Notes: a model not told the origin generated them from the sequence alone. Positions 38,405 to 49,043 are shown, counted from the first letter of the stretch. The stretch: DNA of 64,000 bases from Tannerellaceae bacterium (GCA_031271045.1 JAISWO010000029.1:49034-113033), one strand, 5' to 3'. Program-made: numbers and translations.

Positions 38405-39718
38405 ATGAAAATAGCTATTGTAGGAACCGGATACGTAGGCTTGGTCACCGGTACGTGCTTCGCAGAAATGGGCACCGAAGTGTATTGCGTCGACGTGGAT
38501 CGGCAGAAGATAGAAAACCTCAAACAAGGCATCATGCCGATCTACGAACCGGGGCTCGAAGAAATGGTCAACCGCAACCATCAGTCCGGGCGCCTGATCT
38601 TCACCACCGACCTGAAGGATTGCATCAACGACATCGAAGTCCTTTTCTCGGCCGTAGGAACGCCGCCCGACGAAGACGGCAGCGCCGACTTGAAGTACGT
38701 CCTGGAAGTAGCCCGCGAAGTGGGACGGACGATGAATCATTATCTCTTAGTCGTGACCAAGAGCACCGTCCCCGTCGGTACGGCGCAGAAAGTAAAGCAA
38801 GCCATCGCCGAAGAGCTCGCCCTGCGCGGCGCAGACATCGAGTTTGACATCGCCTCCAACCCGGAATTTCTCAAGGAAGGAGCAGCCATCAAAGACTTCA
38901 TGAGCCCCGACCGCGTCGTCGTAGGCATCGAATCGGAAAGGGCCGAGAAATTGATGAGCAAGCTTTACCGACCCTTCCTGCTGAACAACTTCCGCGTCAT
39001 CTTCATGGACGTCCCCTCGGCCGAGATGACCAAATATGCCGCCAACGCTATGCTGGCAACGCGCATCAGCTTCATCAACGACATCGCCAACCTCTGCGAG
39101 ATCGTCGGCGCCGACGTCAATATGGTACGCAAAGGCATCGGCTCGGACGCCCGCATCGGCAGCCGTTTCCTCTATCCCGGATGCGGATACGGCGGCTCCT
39201 GCTTCCCCAAAGACGTCAAAGCGCTCATACAAACAGGTCGCCAGAATGGGTACGCCCTGCGCCTGCTGCAAGCCGTCGAAGAAGTGAACGAAGACCAGAA
39301 AGGCATCCTGTTCCGTAAACTGGAAAAACATTACGACGGCAAACTGCAAGGCCTGCACGTTGCCTTGTGGGGCCTGGCCTTCAAACCCGAAACCGACGAT
39401 ATGCGCGAAGCTCCTTCGCTGGTACTGATCGAAAAGCTGCTGGCTGCCGGCTGCACAGTGCGTGCCTACGATCCCATCGCCATGCAGGAAGCAGAACGGC
39501 GCTATGACGGCCGGTTCTATTATGCCAAAGATATTTACGACGCCGTTGTAGATGCTGACGCCCTGATCTTAGTGACCGAATGGAAAGAATTCCGGCTACC
39601 TTCCTGGCCGGCTGTCAGGAAACTGATGAATACCCCTCTGCTGCTGGACGGCCGCAACATCTACGAAGCCGCCGAACTGGAAGAGAACGGCTTCATCTAT
39701 CATTGCATCGGACGCTGA
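38405..39718 (+). CDS. ugd: UDP-glucose 6-dehydrogenase
   Basis: MKIAIVGTGYVGLVTGTCFAEMG, FLYPGCGYGGSCFPKDVKAL, GLAFKPETDDMREAPS. Confidence 0.95.
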   Translation: MKIAIVGTGYVGLVTGTCFAEMGTEVYCVDVDRQKIENLKQGIMPIYEPGLEEMVNRNHQSGRLIFTTDLKDCINDIEVLFSAVGTPPDEDGSADLKYVLEVAREVGRTMNHYLLVVTKSTVPVGTAQKVKQAIAEELALRGADIEFDIASNPEFLKEGAAIKDFMSPDRVVVGIESERAEKLMSKLYRPFLLNNFRVIFMDVPSAEMTKYAANAMLATRISFINDIANLCEIVGADVNMVRKGIGSDARIGSRFLYPGCGYGGSCFPKDVKALIQTGRQNGYALRLLQAVEEVNEDQKGILFRKLEKHYDGKLQGLHVALWGLAFKPETDDMREAPSLVLIEKLLAAGCTVRAYDPIAMQEAERRYDGRFYYAKDIYDAVVDADALILVTEWKEFRLPSWPAVRKLMNTPLLLDGRNIYEAAELEENGFIYHCIGR

Positions 39719-39746
39719 CCCCATCGGTACGCATCCCGGAGCCGGC

Positions 39747-41075
39747 TCAGAGATAGGGGAACTCGATGATCTCGGGAAAATCCGGCTCGTCAGACGGGAT
39801 ATAAGCCCCAAAGAAGGTGAGATACACCTTCTTTTCGTTTGTGTCGATAGCATAGATGTGGAAGCTATTGCTGGTGATACTGTTTTCGGCGCGTTGGACC
39901 CGGTTATACAGTATCCCGATTTCGCTGGGCGCCTGGTTGGTGCAGAGGATCATCTTCTGGGGAGGAAGGAAGGATGATCCGGCGTCGACATCGAAGAGCG
40001 CAAAGCTGTGCGCATGACCGCCGAGGTAACAGATAAACTCGCCGGAAGCGTTACTGAAATCAAAGGCCGCCCGTATACCTTCGCGCTCGGGATGGAGCTT
40101 ATTGGGATAGGTTTTATTGATCGGCGAACGGGTGCGGAAGGCTTCGATGATATGCGGTATCATGCCCCACGAATGTACGTAGTCGCCGTCGCAGAGATAC
40201 GACGACAGCCCTGTCGCTTTGCTCATCCCTCCCCATATACTGCGCTGGAGGGGAAAATGCGTCAGGATAATCACACTGTGTCCCTCTGTCATTCCTTCCC
40301 TGAGCGCCACGTTCCCCAGCCAGTCGATCTGCTCTTGCGAAAAGATGACGTAGTGCAACGTATTATATTCGGCGCCGGGCTGGTCTAACATATCAAGCGC
40401 GATGAAGCGGACGACGCCTCCCTGCGGGTTGGGCACGTCGGCATAGTAATAGCTTTTGTTATCCTCCGGCGTGTGCAGGGTATGGTTCGTATGTCCGCGG
40501 ACAGCCAAAGCCAGCTCGGAGGAAAAGAGGTGATCGCTTTCCCATTTGGTCTCGGAGGTAATGTTCGAATCGTGGTTGCCGTAGCAGGAGAAGGTCGGCA
40601 CGTTGTTGTCCTGGTACAGGAAATGGAAGAAGGCCGACATGGAGAGGCGGGCGGCGGCGAGGTTGGTACTGCCGATGTGATCGCCGGTTTCCACCATCGC
40701 ATTGATGCGCAATTCCCGCTGGTTGGCAAAGGTAACGGACTCAATCAGGTTGTTGGGATGCGCGTAATGATTGCCAATCGACCAGGCCGAGAGATGAGGG
40801 TCGGATATGTGCACCAGCTTGAAGCGTTCGACGGGATGGAGCGTATCGGCGCGGTTATACATGATGGAGGCTAAGCGTCGCGTGGCATAGCTGTTGTTGA
40901 GTTCATAATATGGCGAACTGTCGTTGCGCAAGGAGCGCAAGAGGATCTCTGCGTCGGGATTATGATTGTCTTTTTCGCATCCCACCGGCAAGCCGGCAAG
41001 AAAGAACAGACAGAAGGCATACGCCTTGATATGTTTTAAAACGTGGTTCATAATGTTAGCAATCACTTTTATCAT
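39747..41075 (-). CDS. Metallophosphoesterase (calcineurin-like), lipoprotein-type N-terminus
   Basis: HISDPHLS, ETGDHIG, YGNHDSN, ILTHFPL, GGHAHSF metal-binding motifs; LPVGC near the N-terminus. Confidence 0.88.
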   Translation of the reverse strand: MIKVIANIMNHVLKHIKAYAFCLFFLAGLPVGCEKDNHNPDAEILLRSLRNDSSPYYELNNSYATRRLASIMYNRADTLHPVERFKLVHISDPHLSAWSIGNHYAHPNNLIESVTFANQRELRINAMVETGDHIGSTNLAAARLSMSAFFHFLYQDNNVPTFSCYGNHDSNITSETKWESDHLFSSELALAVRGHTNHTLHTPEDNKSYYYADVPNPQGGVVRFIALDMLDQPGAEYNTLHYVIFSQEQIDWLGNVALREGMTEGHSVIILTHFPLQRSIWGGMSKATGLSSYLCDGDYVHSWGMIPHIIEAFRTRSPINKTYPNKLHPEREGIRAAFDFSNASGEFICYLGGHAHSFALFDVDAGSSFLPPQKMILCTNQAPSEIGILYNRVQRAENSITSNSFHIYAIDTNEKKVYLTFFGAYIPSDEPDFPEIIEFPYL

Positions 41076-41141
41076 TTACAGCCCCAAATATAAGCAGAAA
41101 AGTCGGAGAAGAAATGAAGAAGCGGTTATTTTGCGACCCTC

Positions 41142-41288
41142 TCATTTCCTCTTCGCTGCCGGGCATTTGCCGCATCCGTCGCAAGGCGATTGCGGACGTT
41201 TGCGCGCCCGGATCAGGCGAACGATCCGGCGAACGACATATCCGGCCGTCGCAAGCCCGATCAGTATAACTGCTACTTCCTGCCACAT
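41142..41288 (-). CDS. FeoB-associated Cys-rich membrane protein (48 aa, absent from the supplied ORF track)
   Basis: MWQEVAVILIGLATAGYVVRRIVRLIRARKRPQSPCDGCGKCPAAKRK*, immediately downstream of feoAB. Confidence 0.85.
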   Translation of the reverse strand: MWQEVAVILIGLATAGYVVRRIVRLIRARKRPQSPCDGCGKCPAAKRK

Positions 41289-41305
41289 GATATTTTATAT
41301 CTTCG

Positions 41306-43702
41306 TCACAATCCGAACATAACACTCCCCGCCCGGTAGACAACGAACGACACGATCCATGCCAACAGACAGGTATAGACGATGACAAACACGCCCCATT
41401 TCCACGAGCGGGATTCCTTGGCGATGGCCGTCACCGTAGCAATACAGGGGAAATAGATCAGCACGAACAGCATCAGGCAAAGCGCCGTCAAAGGCGAGAA
41501 GACCGGCAAGCCGTCCGGGCCGGCATCGTTGCGGAGATGGTTGTAAACAGCCTGTTTCTCTGCGTCCGTCTCTGCTTCCTTGCCGATGTACAGTATGTTC
41601 AGCGTACCGACCACCACTTCTTTAGCGGCCATACCGGAGAGCAGGCTGACGCTTGCTTTCCAGTCGAAGCCCAACGGGGCAAAAACCGGCTGGATGGCTT
41701 GTCCGATTTGTCCGATATAAGAGTTCTGCTGGCGGACGGAGGCGTCGGGCTCGTCGGGCTGGAGGGGAAAATAACCCAGGAACCAGACGATGATCGAGGC
41801 CGCCAGGATGATGCTGCCCATCTTGCGAAGGTATTGCTTACCCTTTTCCCACATGTGGATCAGGATCGACCGGACCGTCGGCATACGGTATGGAGGCAGT
41901 TCCATGACAAAGGGCACATCTTCGTCGTTAAACAAAAAACGTTTGAACAGTCGCGCCATCACAACCGCCAGCAGGATCCCCGTGCCGTAAAGCGCCAGCA
42001 TGACGAGGCTTGCCTTCTGCGGAAAGAACGCCGCAGTAAACAGTAAATACACCGGCAGGCGGGCGCTGCAACTCATCAAAGGATTGACAAGCATCGTGAT
42101 CATGCGGCTGTTGCGGCTTTCGATCGTACGCGAAGCCATGATCGCCGGCACATTGCAACCGAAGCCCATCACTAAAGGGATGAACGATTTACCGTGCAGG
42201 CCCATCTTGTGCATGATCTTGTCCATGATGAAAGCTGCCCGCGCCATATAACCCGAATCTTCCATGAACGAGATGAAGAGGTAAAGGATCAGGATATTGG
42301 GAAGGAAGACGATGACGCCGCCCACACCTCCGATGATGCCGCCAACAAGGAGATCTTTCAACGGACCGGATGGCATGGTTCGATGCACCAGGTCGCCTAT
42401 CCAGCCGACAGCGCTCTCGATCCATTCCATCGGGTAAGCGCCCAGGCGGAAGGTGGCCTCGAACATCAGCCACATGAAAAGAATGAAGATCGGGAAACCC
42501 AGCACCTTGTTAGTGACAAAGAGGTCGATGATCTGCGTGCTTTTCATCCGTTGCAGTTTTCCGGGTTCGAATGTCTCGCGCAGAGCGCCTGAGATAAACC
42601 CGTAACGGGCGTCGGTAAACGCCGTCTCGGTATCTTCCTTCAGGATACTTTCTATTTGCGTTGCCTGCTCGTCGCCTTCCTTCAGTACGAGGTTTCCGCC
42701 CGGCAAGCGGGCGACGAAGGCGTTCATCTCAGGGTCGCCCTCGAGCAGTTTGATGGCGAGGTAGCGTTTGGACAGTCCCTTGTCGAGGTGGCAGTGATCC
42801 CTGAGCGACCGGCGGATGAGGGTGATGCCCTTTTCGAGGTCTTCGCCGTAGTTGATATGGATATGGCGCAGGACAGGGTCGGTTTCTTCATACACCTGGA
42901 TGACGCGCCCGAAGAGTTCGCGGATACCGGAGCCGGTTTTGCTGACAGTCGGCACGATGGGTGCGCCGATCATACGGGCCAGCGATTCGTGGTCGAAGCG
43001 GTCGCCTCTCTTCTGTATTGCGTCGTACATATTGAGGGCGATGACCATGCGCAGGTCCATATCGATCAGTTGGGTGGTGAGGTAGAGGTTGCGCTCCAGG
43101 TTCGAGGCGTCGACTACGTTGATGACAACGTCGGGGTGTTCTTCGTTCAGGTGACGGCGCACATAGCGTTCTTCGGGCGAATAGGCGGAGAGGGAATACG
43201 TCCCCGGCAGATCGACGATGCGGAACGTATAGCCATCCTGGCGGAAGACGCCGTCTTTGGCGTCTACGGTGACGCCACTATAATTCCCCACGTGCTCGTG
43301 CGAGCCGGAGGCATGGTTGAAAAGCGTTGTCTTGCCGCTGTTGGGGTTCCCGACCAAGGCAACATTGATGGTCTTGCCTTTTTCGATGGCTATGGATTCG
43401 AGGCGCTCCGCAGGCGAGGAGCCGGCAAAGCCGGAGGGACGGTTGCCGGAGGCGGAGGCAAGTTCCCGGGCGAACTCCGCATGGCTGAGGATTTCGATAA
43501 GGGCTGCCTCACTACGGCGCAGGGATACGTCATAGCCCATTATCTTGTAATGGATCGGGTCGCGTAGTGGTGCATTCTGGATGACCTCTACTTCTTTTCC
43601 GCGGATGAATCCCATCTCGATGATACGTTTGCGAAAGCCTCCGCGGCCCGTCACCTTGACGACGACTCCCTTTTCGCCCGTATGGAGTTCTGATAATTTC
43701 AT
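41306..43702 (-). CDS. feoB: Ferrous iron transport protein, FeoA-FeoB fusion
   Basis: Likely start MKLSELHTGEKGVVVKVTGRGGFRKRIIEMGF (FeoA); GNPNSGKTTLFN, DLPGTYSLSAYSPEE, MGFGCNVPAIMASR (FeoB). Confidence 0.95.
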   Translation of the reverse strand: MKLSELHTGEKGVVVKVTGRGGFRKRIIEMGFIRGKEVEVIQNAPLRDPIHYKIMGYDVSLRRSEAALIEILSHAEFARELASASGNRPSGFAGSSPAERLESIAIEKGKTINVALVGNPNSGKTTLFNHASGSHEHVGNYSGVTVDAKDGVFRQDGYTFRIVDLPGTYSLSAYSPEERYVRRHLNEEHPDVVINVVDASNLERNLYLTTQLIDMDLRMVIALNMYDAIQKRGDRFDHESLARMIGAPIVPTVSKTGSGIRELFGRVIQVYEETDPVLRHIHINYGEDLEKGITLIRRSLRDHCHLDKGLSKRYLAIKLLEGDPEMNAFVARLPGGNLVLKEGDEQATQIESILKEDTETAFTDARYGFISGALRETFEPGKLQRMKSTQIIDLFVTNKVLGFPIFILFMWLMFEATFRLGAYPMEWIESAVGWIGDLVHRTMPSGPLKDLLVGGIIGGVGGVIVFLPNILILYLFISFMEDSGYMARAAFIMDKIMHKMGLHGKSFIPLVMGFGCNVPAIMASRTIESRNSRMITMLVNPLMSCSARLPVYLLFTAAFFPQKASLVMLALYGTGILLAVVMARLFKRFLFNDEDVPFVMELPPYRMPTVRSILIHMWEKGKQYLRKMGSIILAASIIVWFLGYFPLQPDEPDASVRQQNSYIGQIGQAIQPVFAPLGFDWKASVSLLSGMAAKEVVVGTLNILYIGKEAETDAEKQAVYNHLRNDAGPDGLPVFSPLTALCLMLFVLIYFPCIATVTAIAKESRSWKWGVFVIVYTCLLAWIVSFVVYRAGSVMFGL

Positions 43703-43824
43703 GTTTGTAAATAAATTTAGGTCACAAAGATATGATATTATGCGTCTGCGCTCAATACCTAAAAATAGGTATTGTTTTTTTCTTATATTTGCCCTCAATT
43801 AAAGCACCTAAAAGAATTCGTATT

Positions 43825-44277
43825 ATGAACAAGAATCCCAAAATCCATCCCCTGGGTCTCCTCCTGCTCGTGACCGGGCTTATGTTCTCTGCATGGGGAC
43901 AGGGGCAGGCGCAACAGGCATCCCTCGCCGGAACGTGGACCGTCCGACAGGTTACAATGCAACAGACGGTCGACAACAAGACTTCTTTCCAAACCTTCAG
44001 CGGAACAAGCTCCCTGCAAAGCTTCGTCGAACGCCCCCGCGTGATTGTCATTACGGCAGATAGCCTCACGTTTCGCTACGACAAACGTAGCGAAGCAGGT
44101 CCCTACCGCGTCGAAGGCAACCGCCTGGCAGTACAGCTCGTTACCCAACCCTGCGAGTACGCCTGGCAGATAAACGCCAACGGCGAACTGATCCTCAACC
44201 GCACCGTCAACTACGTGATCAACGACCAAACGACCCGCAAGGTCAAGGACGAGTACATCATCTATGCCCGCAAATAA
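43825..44277 (+). CDS. Secreted lipocalin-like small protein
   Basis: Signal peptide; LAGTWTVRQVTMQQTVDNKTS...IVITADSLTFRYDKRSEAGPYRVEGNRL; paralogue at 46418. Confidence 0.6.
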   Translation: MNKNPKIHPLGLLLLVTGLMFSAWGQGQAQQASLAGTWTVRQVTMQQTVDNKTSFQTFSGTSSLQSFVERPRVIVITADSLTFRYDKRSEAGPYRVEGNRLAVQLVTQPCEYAWQINANGELILNRTVNYVINDQTTRKVKDEYIIYARK

Positions 44278-44306
44278 GCCACCTAACCCTTTCACACTCT
44301 CACATA

Positions 44307-46265
44307 ATGAAACAATATATCCTGTTTCTTACCCTGGCATTGCTTGCATTTGCCCCGGTCGCCACGGCGCAGGTATCCACGCAGGGTACCGACTTCTACG
44401 TCGCCTTCGGGCGTAATGCCAAATACGAAAATGTCGCCCTTACTTTCCAGATAAGAATCGTCGCCACACAGGCGGCAGACGTCACCCTGACCTTCAAGGC
44501 CGGCATTCCTGCCGTCAACCTGACTATCGACGCCGGCGAAGTGTACACCTATCAACTGAGCAATGTGCAACGGGACAGCGTCTATTCGGGCGACACCGGC
44601 ACGTCCAACCGCTCGCTACGTATACAATCAACCACACCGGTCTCCGTCTATGCCCTCAACCAAAGATCTGCAACCACTGATGCTACCAACCTCTTGCCTG
44701 TCGACAACCTGGGGACGGATTACTACCAGATCTCATACATCGGAGTAAATACTAATTTTGCGGACGGTTACGAGGTGGTCGCTACACAAGACGGTACGAA
44801 TATTTACGAAGACGGAACCTGGATGGCCACGCTCGACGCAGGGCAGGTCTATGCCGCCTACTATCACGGCGCAGACCTGACCGGAAGTCATATCACCTCC
44901 GACAAACCCATTGCCCATTTCGTGACCAACGATTGCACAAACGTACCCACCACAGCCGGGGCTTGCGACTGCCTCTTCCAGCAGACGGTTCCGGTCAATG
45001 CCTGGGGGAATACCTTCCTGGTGCCCGTCACACGACGCGGACGGGAGCGGATCCGCATCGTCGCCTCGCAGGATAATACGACCGTCTCCCAGACTGGAGG
45101 CGTCATCAAGACCGACGGCGGAGGCGGGGCGCAGAATCCGACTAATACGGCTTCCTTCGTCCTCAATGCCGGGCAGTATGCGGAGTTTGAGATTACCCTG
45201 GCCGGCGGAGGGGGTTATGTCACTGCCGACCGGCCCGTCGCAGTGGCTGCCTACCTGACCGGAACAACCTATTCCGGCCTGACTGTCTCAAACGGCGACC
45301 CGGCCATGGCCTGGGTCTCGCCCATCGAACAGACAATCAACGGGGCCGCCATCGCTCCCTTCGCTCCCTTAGGGACGACGAACCTGAACGAACATCACGC
45401 GCTGATTGTGACTGCCACCGCTACGCGCGACCAGACTACCGTGGCCATCGGTACGGCTCCGCCCGACACGCTCTCAGAAGGCACCTGGACGACCGGCAAC
45501 GGGACGGCCGGCAGCGCCTTGTCCTTCTACTCAATGCCGCTGACGGACTGGACGGCGTCTTATTATTTTGCCAACCCCAACGGGCTGGTCGTTATGGGAT
45601 ACGGATTGGGAAGCGCCGAGTCGTACTACTATCTGGCCGGAGCCTCGACGCGCAACCTCGACGTGGCTTTCTACGTCAACGATGTCCATTACCAGGATGT
45701 CGACGGGGAGGTGTTCTGCGAGCCACAGTCGTTCGCTTTCCGCGCCGCCATACAGTATGCCATGAGTACGACGCCAGGCTATCTCCGGTGGTACATCAAC
45801 GGAACGGAGATGCTTATGGCGCGCGACCTCCTGGAGTGGAACTACACCCTCCCGCCGGCCACATACGAAATTGAGGTGAGCGTACTGGACCTGCAAAACC
45901 AGACGCACACGATCTCGACCACCTTCACGGTCAATTCCCCCCTCGCGCCCGGCGTCATCGGCACGGAACAGGTCGTCTGCACCGGTACAGCCCCGGCAGC
46001 GCTGACTCTCACAACACCTCCGAGCGGAGGGGCAGGGGTCTACACCTATCAGTGGCAAACGAGCGCCGACGGCGTTACGTGGACGGACATTCCGGGCGCA
46101 ACCCAGGCATCCTATACGCCCGACGCCCTGACGTCGACCACCTACTTCCGCCTTGCGGTCACCAGCGGCACGTGCGGCACGGAGGCGACGGCGCCGGTTC
46201 TGATCACGGTCAGCAGTTGCGTCATGCCGGTCAACCCCCACCTGCGCTCGCAGGTCATGCCCTGA
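44307..46265 (+). CDS. IgGFc-binding-protein-like surface protein with Ig-like C-terminal repeats
   Basis: Signal peptide; VSTQGTDFYVAFGRNAKYENVALTFQIRIVATQAADVTLTF; YTYQWQTSADGVTWTDIPGATQASYTPDALTSTTYFRLAVTSGTC. Confidence 0.7.
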   Translation: MKQYILFLTLALLAFAPVATAQVSTQGTDFYVAFGRNAKYENVALTFQIRIVATQAADVTLTFKAGIPAVNLTIDAGEVYTYQLSNVQRDSVYSGDTGTSNRSLRIQSTTPVSVYALNQRSATTDATNLLPVDNLGTDYYQISYIGVNTNFADGYEVVATQDGTNIYEDGTWMATLDAGQVYAAYYHGADLTGSHITSDKPIAHFVTNDCTNVPTTAGACDCLFQQTVPVNAWGNTFLVPVTRRGRERIRIVASQDNTTVSQTGGVIKTDGGGGAQNPTNTASFVLNAGQYAEFEITLAGGGGYVTADRPVAVAAYLTGTTYSGLTVSNGDPAMAWVSPIEQTINGAAIAPFAPLGTTNLNEHHALIVTATATRDQTTVAIGTAPPDTLSEGTWTTGNGTAGSALSFYSMPLTDWTASYYFANPNGLVVMGYGLGSAESYYYLAGASTRNLDVAFYVNDVHYQDVDGEVFCEPQSFAFRAAIQYAMSTTPGYLRWYINGTEMLMARDLLEWNYTLPPATYEIEVSVLDLQNQTHTISTTFTVNSPLAPGVIGTEQVVCTGTAPAALTLTTPPSGGAGVYTYQWQTSADGVTWTDIPGATQASYTPDALTSTTYFRLAVTSGTCGTEATAPVLITVSSCVMPVNPHLRSQVMP

Positions 46266-46288
46266 GAACCCCGCGGCAAAAGAAAAAC

Positions 46289-46326
46289 AACCCCCGGCAC
46301 TCCACAGGTGAGCGCCGGGGGTTTGT
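46289..46326 (+). terminator. Rho-independent terminator
   Basis: aaCCCCCGGCac..tgaGCGCCGGGGGttt. Confidence 0.65.
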
Positions 46327-46417
46327 GCATAAGGGCTTCGCTTAAACTCCATGGTGTTGTATATTCTGGATATATTCTTTACATTTGCCGCAATAAACTC
46401 AAATAAAGAATTACTTC

Positions 46418-46903
46418 ATGAACAAGAACAAAAACAAAAAATTCTATTTCCTATGCCTCGTCCTCCTTCTGGCAGGTCTCTCGTCCCACAGCAGTGGACA
46501 ATCGCTGGAGATGTTTTTAACCGGGACGTGGATCGTCCGCCAAGACTCGGTGCAGAAGACGACTGACAATGTAAATTCTATTCAAAACTTTACCGCCACA
46601 AGTCGGATGAATGGCTTAGCCGGACGGCCCCGCTCTATCGTCATTACGCCCGACAGCCTCACGTTACGCTACGACGGTTACAGCGAAAGCGGTCCTTACA
46701 GCATTGAAGGGAACTGTCTGTGGTTCCAATTCGACCTCCGCCCTTGCGAGTTCACCTATTACCTGACCGGCGACGGCGGTTTGATCCTGAGCAGCACGGG
46801 CGACTACACGATCGACGACCTGATGACCGGCAAGACTGAGGATCCTTACACCATCTATGCCCGGAAGCAAGAGACACAAACTTCTGATACGGTTTATCCA
46901 TGA
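46418..46903 (+). CDS. Secreted lipocalin-like small protein (paralogue of 43825-44277)
   Basis: LTGTWIVRQDSVQKTTDNVNSIQNFTATS...IVITPDSLTLRYDGYSESGPYSIEGNCL. Confidence 0.6.
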   Translation: MNKNKNKKFYFLCLVLLLAGLSSHSSGQSLEMFLTGTWIVRQDSVQKTTDNVNSIQNFTATSRMNGLAGRPRSIVITPDSLTLRYDGYSESGPYSIEGNCLWFQFDLRPCEFTYYLTGDGGLILSSTGDYTIDDLMTGKTEDPYTIYARKQETQTSDTVYP

Positions 46904-48861
46904 AAAAGTACACCTTGTTTCTCGCCCTGACATTCCTGTCCTTCGCCCAGGCCGCCCGGGCACAGGTCTCTACACAGGGAACGGACTTCTACGTCGCCTT
47001 CGGACAAAACCTCAACACGGCGTCGGCCGGCCTTACCCTTACGATACGGATTGTGGCTACACAGGATGCGGATGTCACGCTTACGTTCAATGCGAACAGT
47101 TCGACAATCTCCAACATTCACCTCAATGCAGGGGAAGTGCGTACCATAGTCCTGGATGCTACCCAAAGAGCGAATGTGTATTCCAATTCTACCGGCACGA
47201 ACTCGAACTCGCTGCGCGTACAGTCTACCTCCCCGGTTTCTGTCTATGCCCTCAACGATGTGCGTGGTAGTGCGGATGCGACCAATGTATTGCCTGTCCC
47301 TACCCTGGGGACGGAGTATTACCATTTTTCATACCCCGGAACCAGCGGCGCCGATGGGTACCTGGTCATTGCCACCGAAGCCAATACGACGGTTTATGAG
47401 GGCAGCACGCTGATGGCTACCCTGGATGCCGGACAGGTCTATGCAAACTATGGCTCCACCAATGCGACCGGGAAACACGTCACCTCGAATCATCCGGTGG
47501 CCTATTTCATTGCCTGCAACTGGACCACGATAACTTCCGGCGTGTGTTGCGGCGAAGGTTTGTACCAACAGATGGTACCGGTCGACGCCTGGGGGAATAC
47601 TTTCTTAGTGCCCGTCACCCTCCGCGGAATAGAACGGGTACGCATCATCGCCTCGCAGGACGGAACCCAGATATCCCAGACCGGAGGCGTCATCAAGACC
47701 GACGGGGGGAGCGGAGCGCTGAACCCCGCCAATGGCAATTCCTTTACGCTCAACACCGGTCAGATGGTGGAACTTGAGATCCGCCTCACTACCGGGGGGT
47801 GCTATATCACGTCCAACAAGCCCATCGGTGTGGTGTCGTACTTAGTGGGAGCGAATTATACCGGCCTGACCGTCTCGAAAGGAGACCCGGCTGTGGCCTG
47901 GATCCCGCCCATTGAACAGACCATCAACGCGGCCGCTATCGCGCCCTTCGTGCCGGGAGGGACGTCCTTATTGGACGAGCATCACGTCTTGATTGTCACC
48001 CCGACGGTTACGCGCGACCTGACCACCGTGACTATCGGAGGCTCCAGTACGCCTGCCGCCCTTTCGGGGGGAACCTGGACCACCGGCAACGGAACGGACG
48101 GAAGCGCTTATTCCTTCTACTCCCTTCCGTTGACCAATACCACTGACGCGTACTATTTCACCAATCCCTTCGGTTTGTTCGCCTTGGGATACGGACTGGG
48201 ATACATTACAGGATGGGGCGAGTCGTACTATTACATTGCCGGATCCTCCCTCCGCAAGCTGGATGCGGCTTTTTATGTCAATGACGTCCATTACCAGGAC
48301 ATCGACGGGCAGGAGGTTTGTTCCTCATCGCTCCATTTCAACGCCGTCACACAATATGCCATGAGTTCGACGCCCGGTTACCTCCAGTGGTACATCAATG
48401 GAGCGGAGGAGACCGCCGCCCGCGACCTCCTGGAATGGGACAAAACCCTCGCGCCGGGCACCTACACAGTCGAAATGCGTGTGCTCGATATGCAAAACCA
48501 GACGCAAACGATTTCCTCTACCTTCACCATCAGTTCCGTCCTCACTCCCGGCACCGCCGGCCCGGCACAAGTCGTCTGCACCGGTACCGCGCCCCAGGCG
48601 CTTGCCCAGACGACGCTTCCCAGCGGTGGAACCGGCTCGTACACCTACCAGTGGCAAACGAGCGCCGACAATGTGACGTGGGGGAATATCTCCGGCGCAA
48701 ATGCGACGTCCTATACCCCCGGCGTTCTGACATCGAACGCCTATTTTCGCCTCTTAGTCATCAGTGGCACGTGCGGCAGGGAGGCGACGGCACCGGTCCT
48801 GATCTCGGTCAGCAACTGCGTCATGCCGGTCAACCCCTACCTGCGGACTGTGATTCATTAA
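46900..48861 (+). CDS. IgGFc-binding-protein-like surface protein (paralogue of 44307-46265)
   Basis: VSTQGTDFYVAFGQNLNTASAGLTLTIRIVATQDADVTLTF; same C-terminal CVMPVNPYLR tail. Confidence 0.7.
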   Translation: MKKYTLFLALTFLSFAQAARAQVSTQGTDFYVAFGQNLNTASAGLTLTIRIVATQDADVTLTFNANSSTISNIHLNAGEVRTIVLDATQRANVYSNSTGTNSNSLRVQSTSPVSVYALNDVRGSADATNVLPVPTLGTEYYHFSYPGTSGADGYLVIATEANTTVYEGSTLMATLDAGQVYANYGSTNATGKHVTSNHPVAYFIACNWTTITSGVCCGEGLYQQMVPVDAWGNTFLVPVTLRGIERVRIIASQDGTQISQTGGVIKTDGGSGALNPANGNSFTLNTGQMVELEIRLTTGGCYITSNKPIGVVSYLVGANYTGLTVSKGDPAVAWIPPIEQTINAAAIAPFVPGGTSLLDEHHVLIVTPTVTRDLTTVTIGGSSTPAALSGGTWTTGNGTDGSAYSFYSLPLTNTTDAYYFTNPFGLFALGYGLGYITGWGESYYYIAGSSLRKLDAAFYVNDVHYQDIDGQEVCSSSLHFNAVTQYAMSSTPGYLQWYINGAEETAARDLLEWDKTLAPGTYTVEMRVLDMQNQTQTISSTFTISSVLTPGTAGPAQVVCTGTAPQALAQTTLPSGGTGSYTYQWQTSADNVTWGNISGANATSYTPGVLTSNAYFRLLVISGTCGREATAPVLISVSNCVMPVNPYLRTVIH

Positions 48862-48881
48862 GGTTTGTGTGTGGTCGGACA

Positions 48882-48924
48882 ATAAGCATCCCCCGTCGCT
48901 CTTGGGTAAGAGTGGCGGGGGATT
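48882..48924. repeat. 43-bp direct repeat copy 1, forms terminator-like hairpin
   Basis: ATAAGCATCCCCCGTCGCTCTTGGGTAAGAGTGGCGGGGGATT, identical to 50251-50293. Confidence 0.95.
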
Positions 48925-49043
48925 TATTCCTTATGCATCTCAATAAAGAGGAAAAAATGAGCCTTTATTGAAAAAATAGCTGCAATATGTTGGCAAATAA
49001 ATTTTTATTGCTAAATTGCGGCGTTTTTTGGGAATAATGTGTA

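Noticed and set aside
42656-43567. 303-aa plus-strand ORF
   Set aside because: Antisense to feoB; no motifs.
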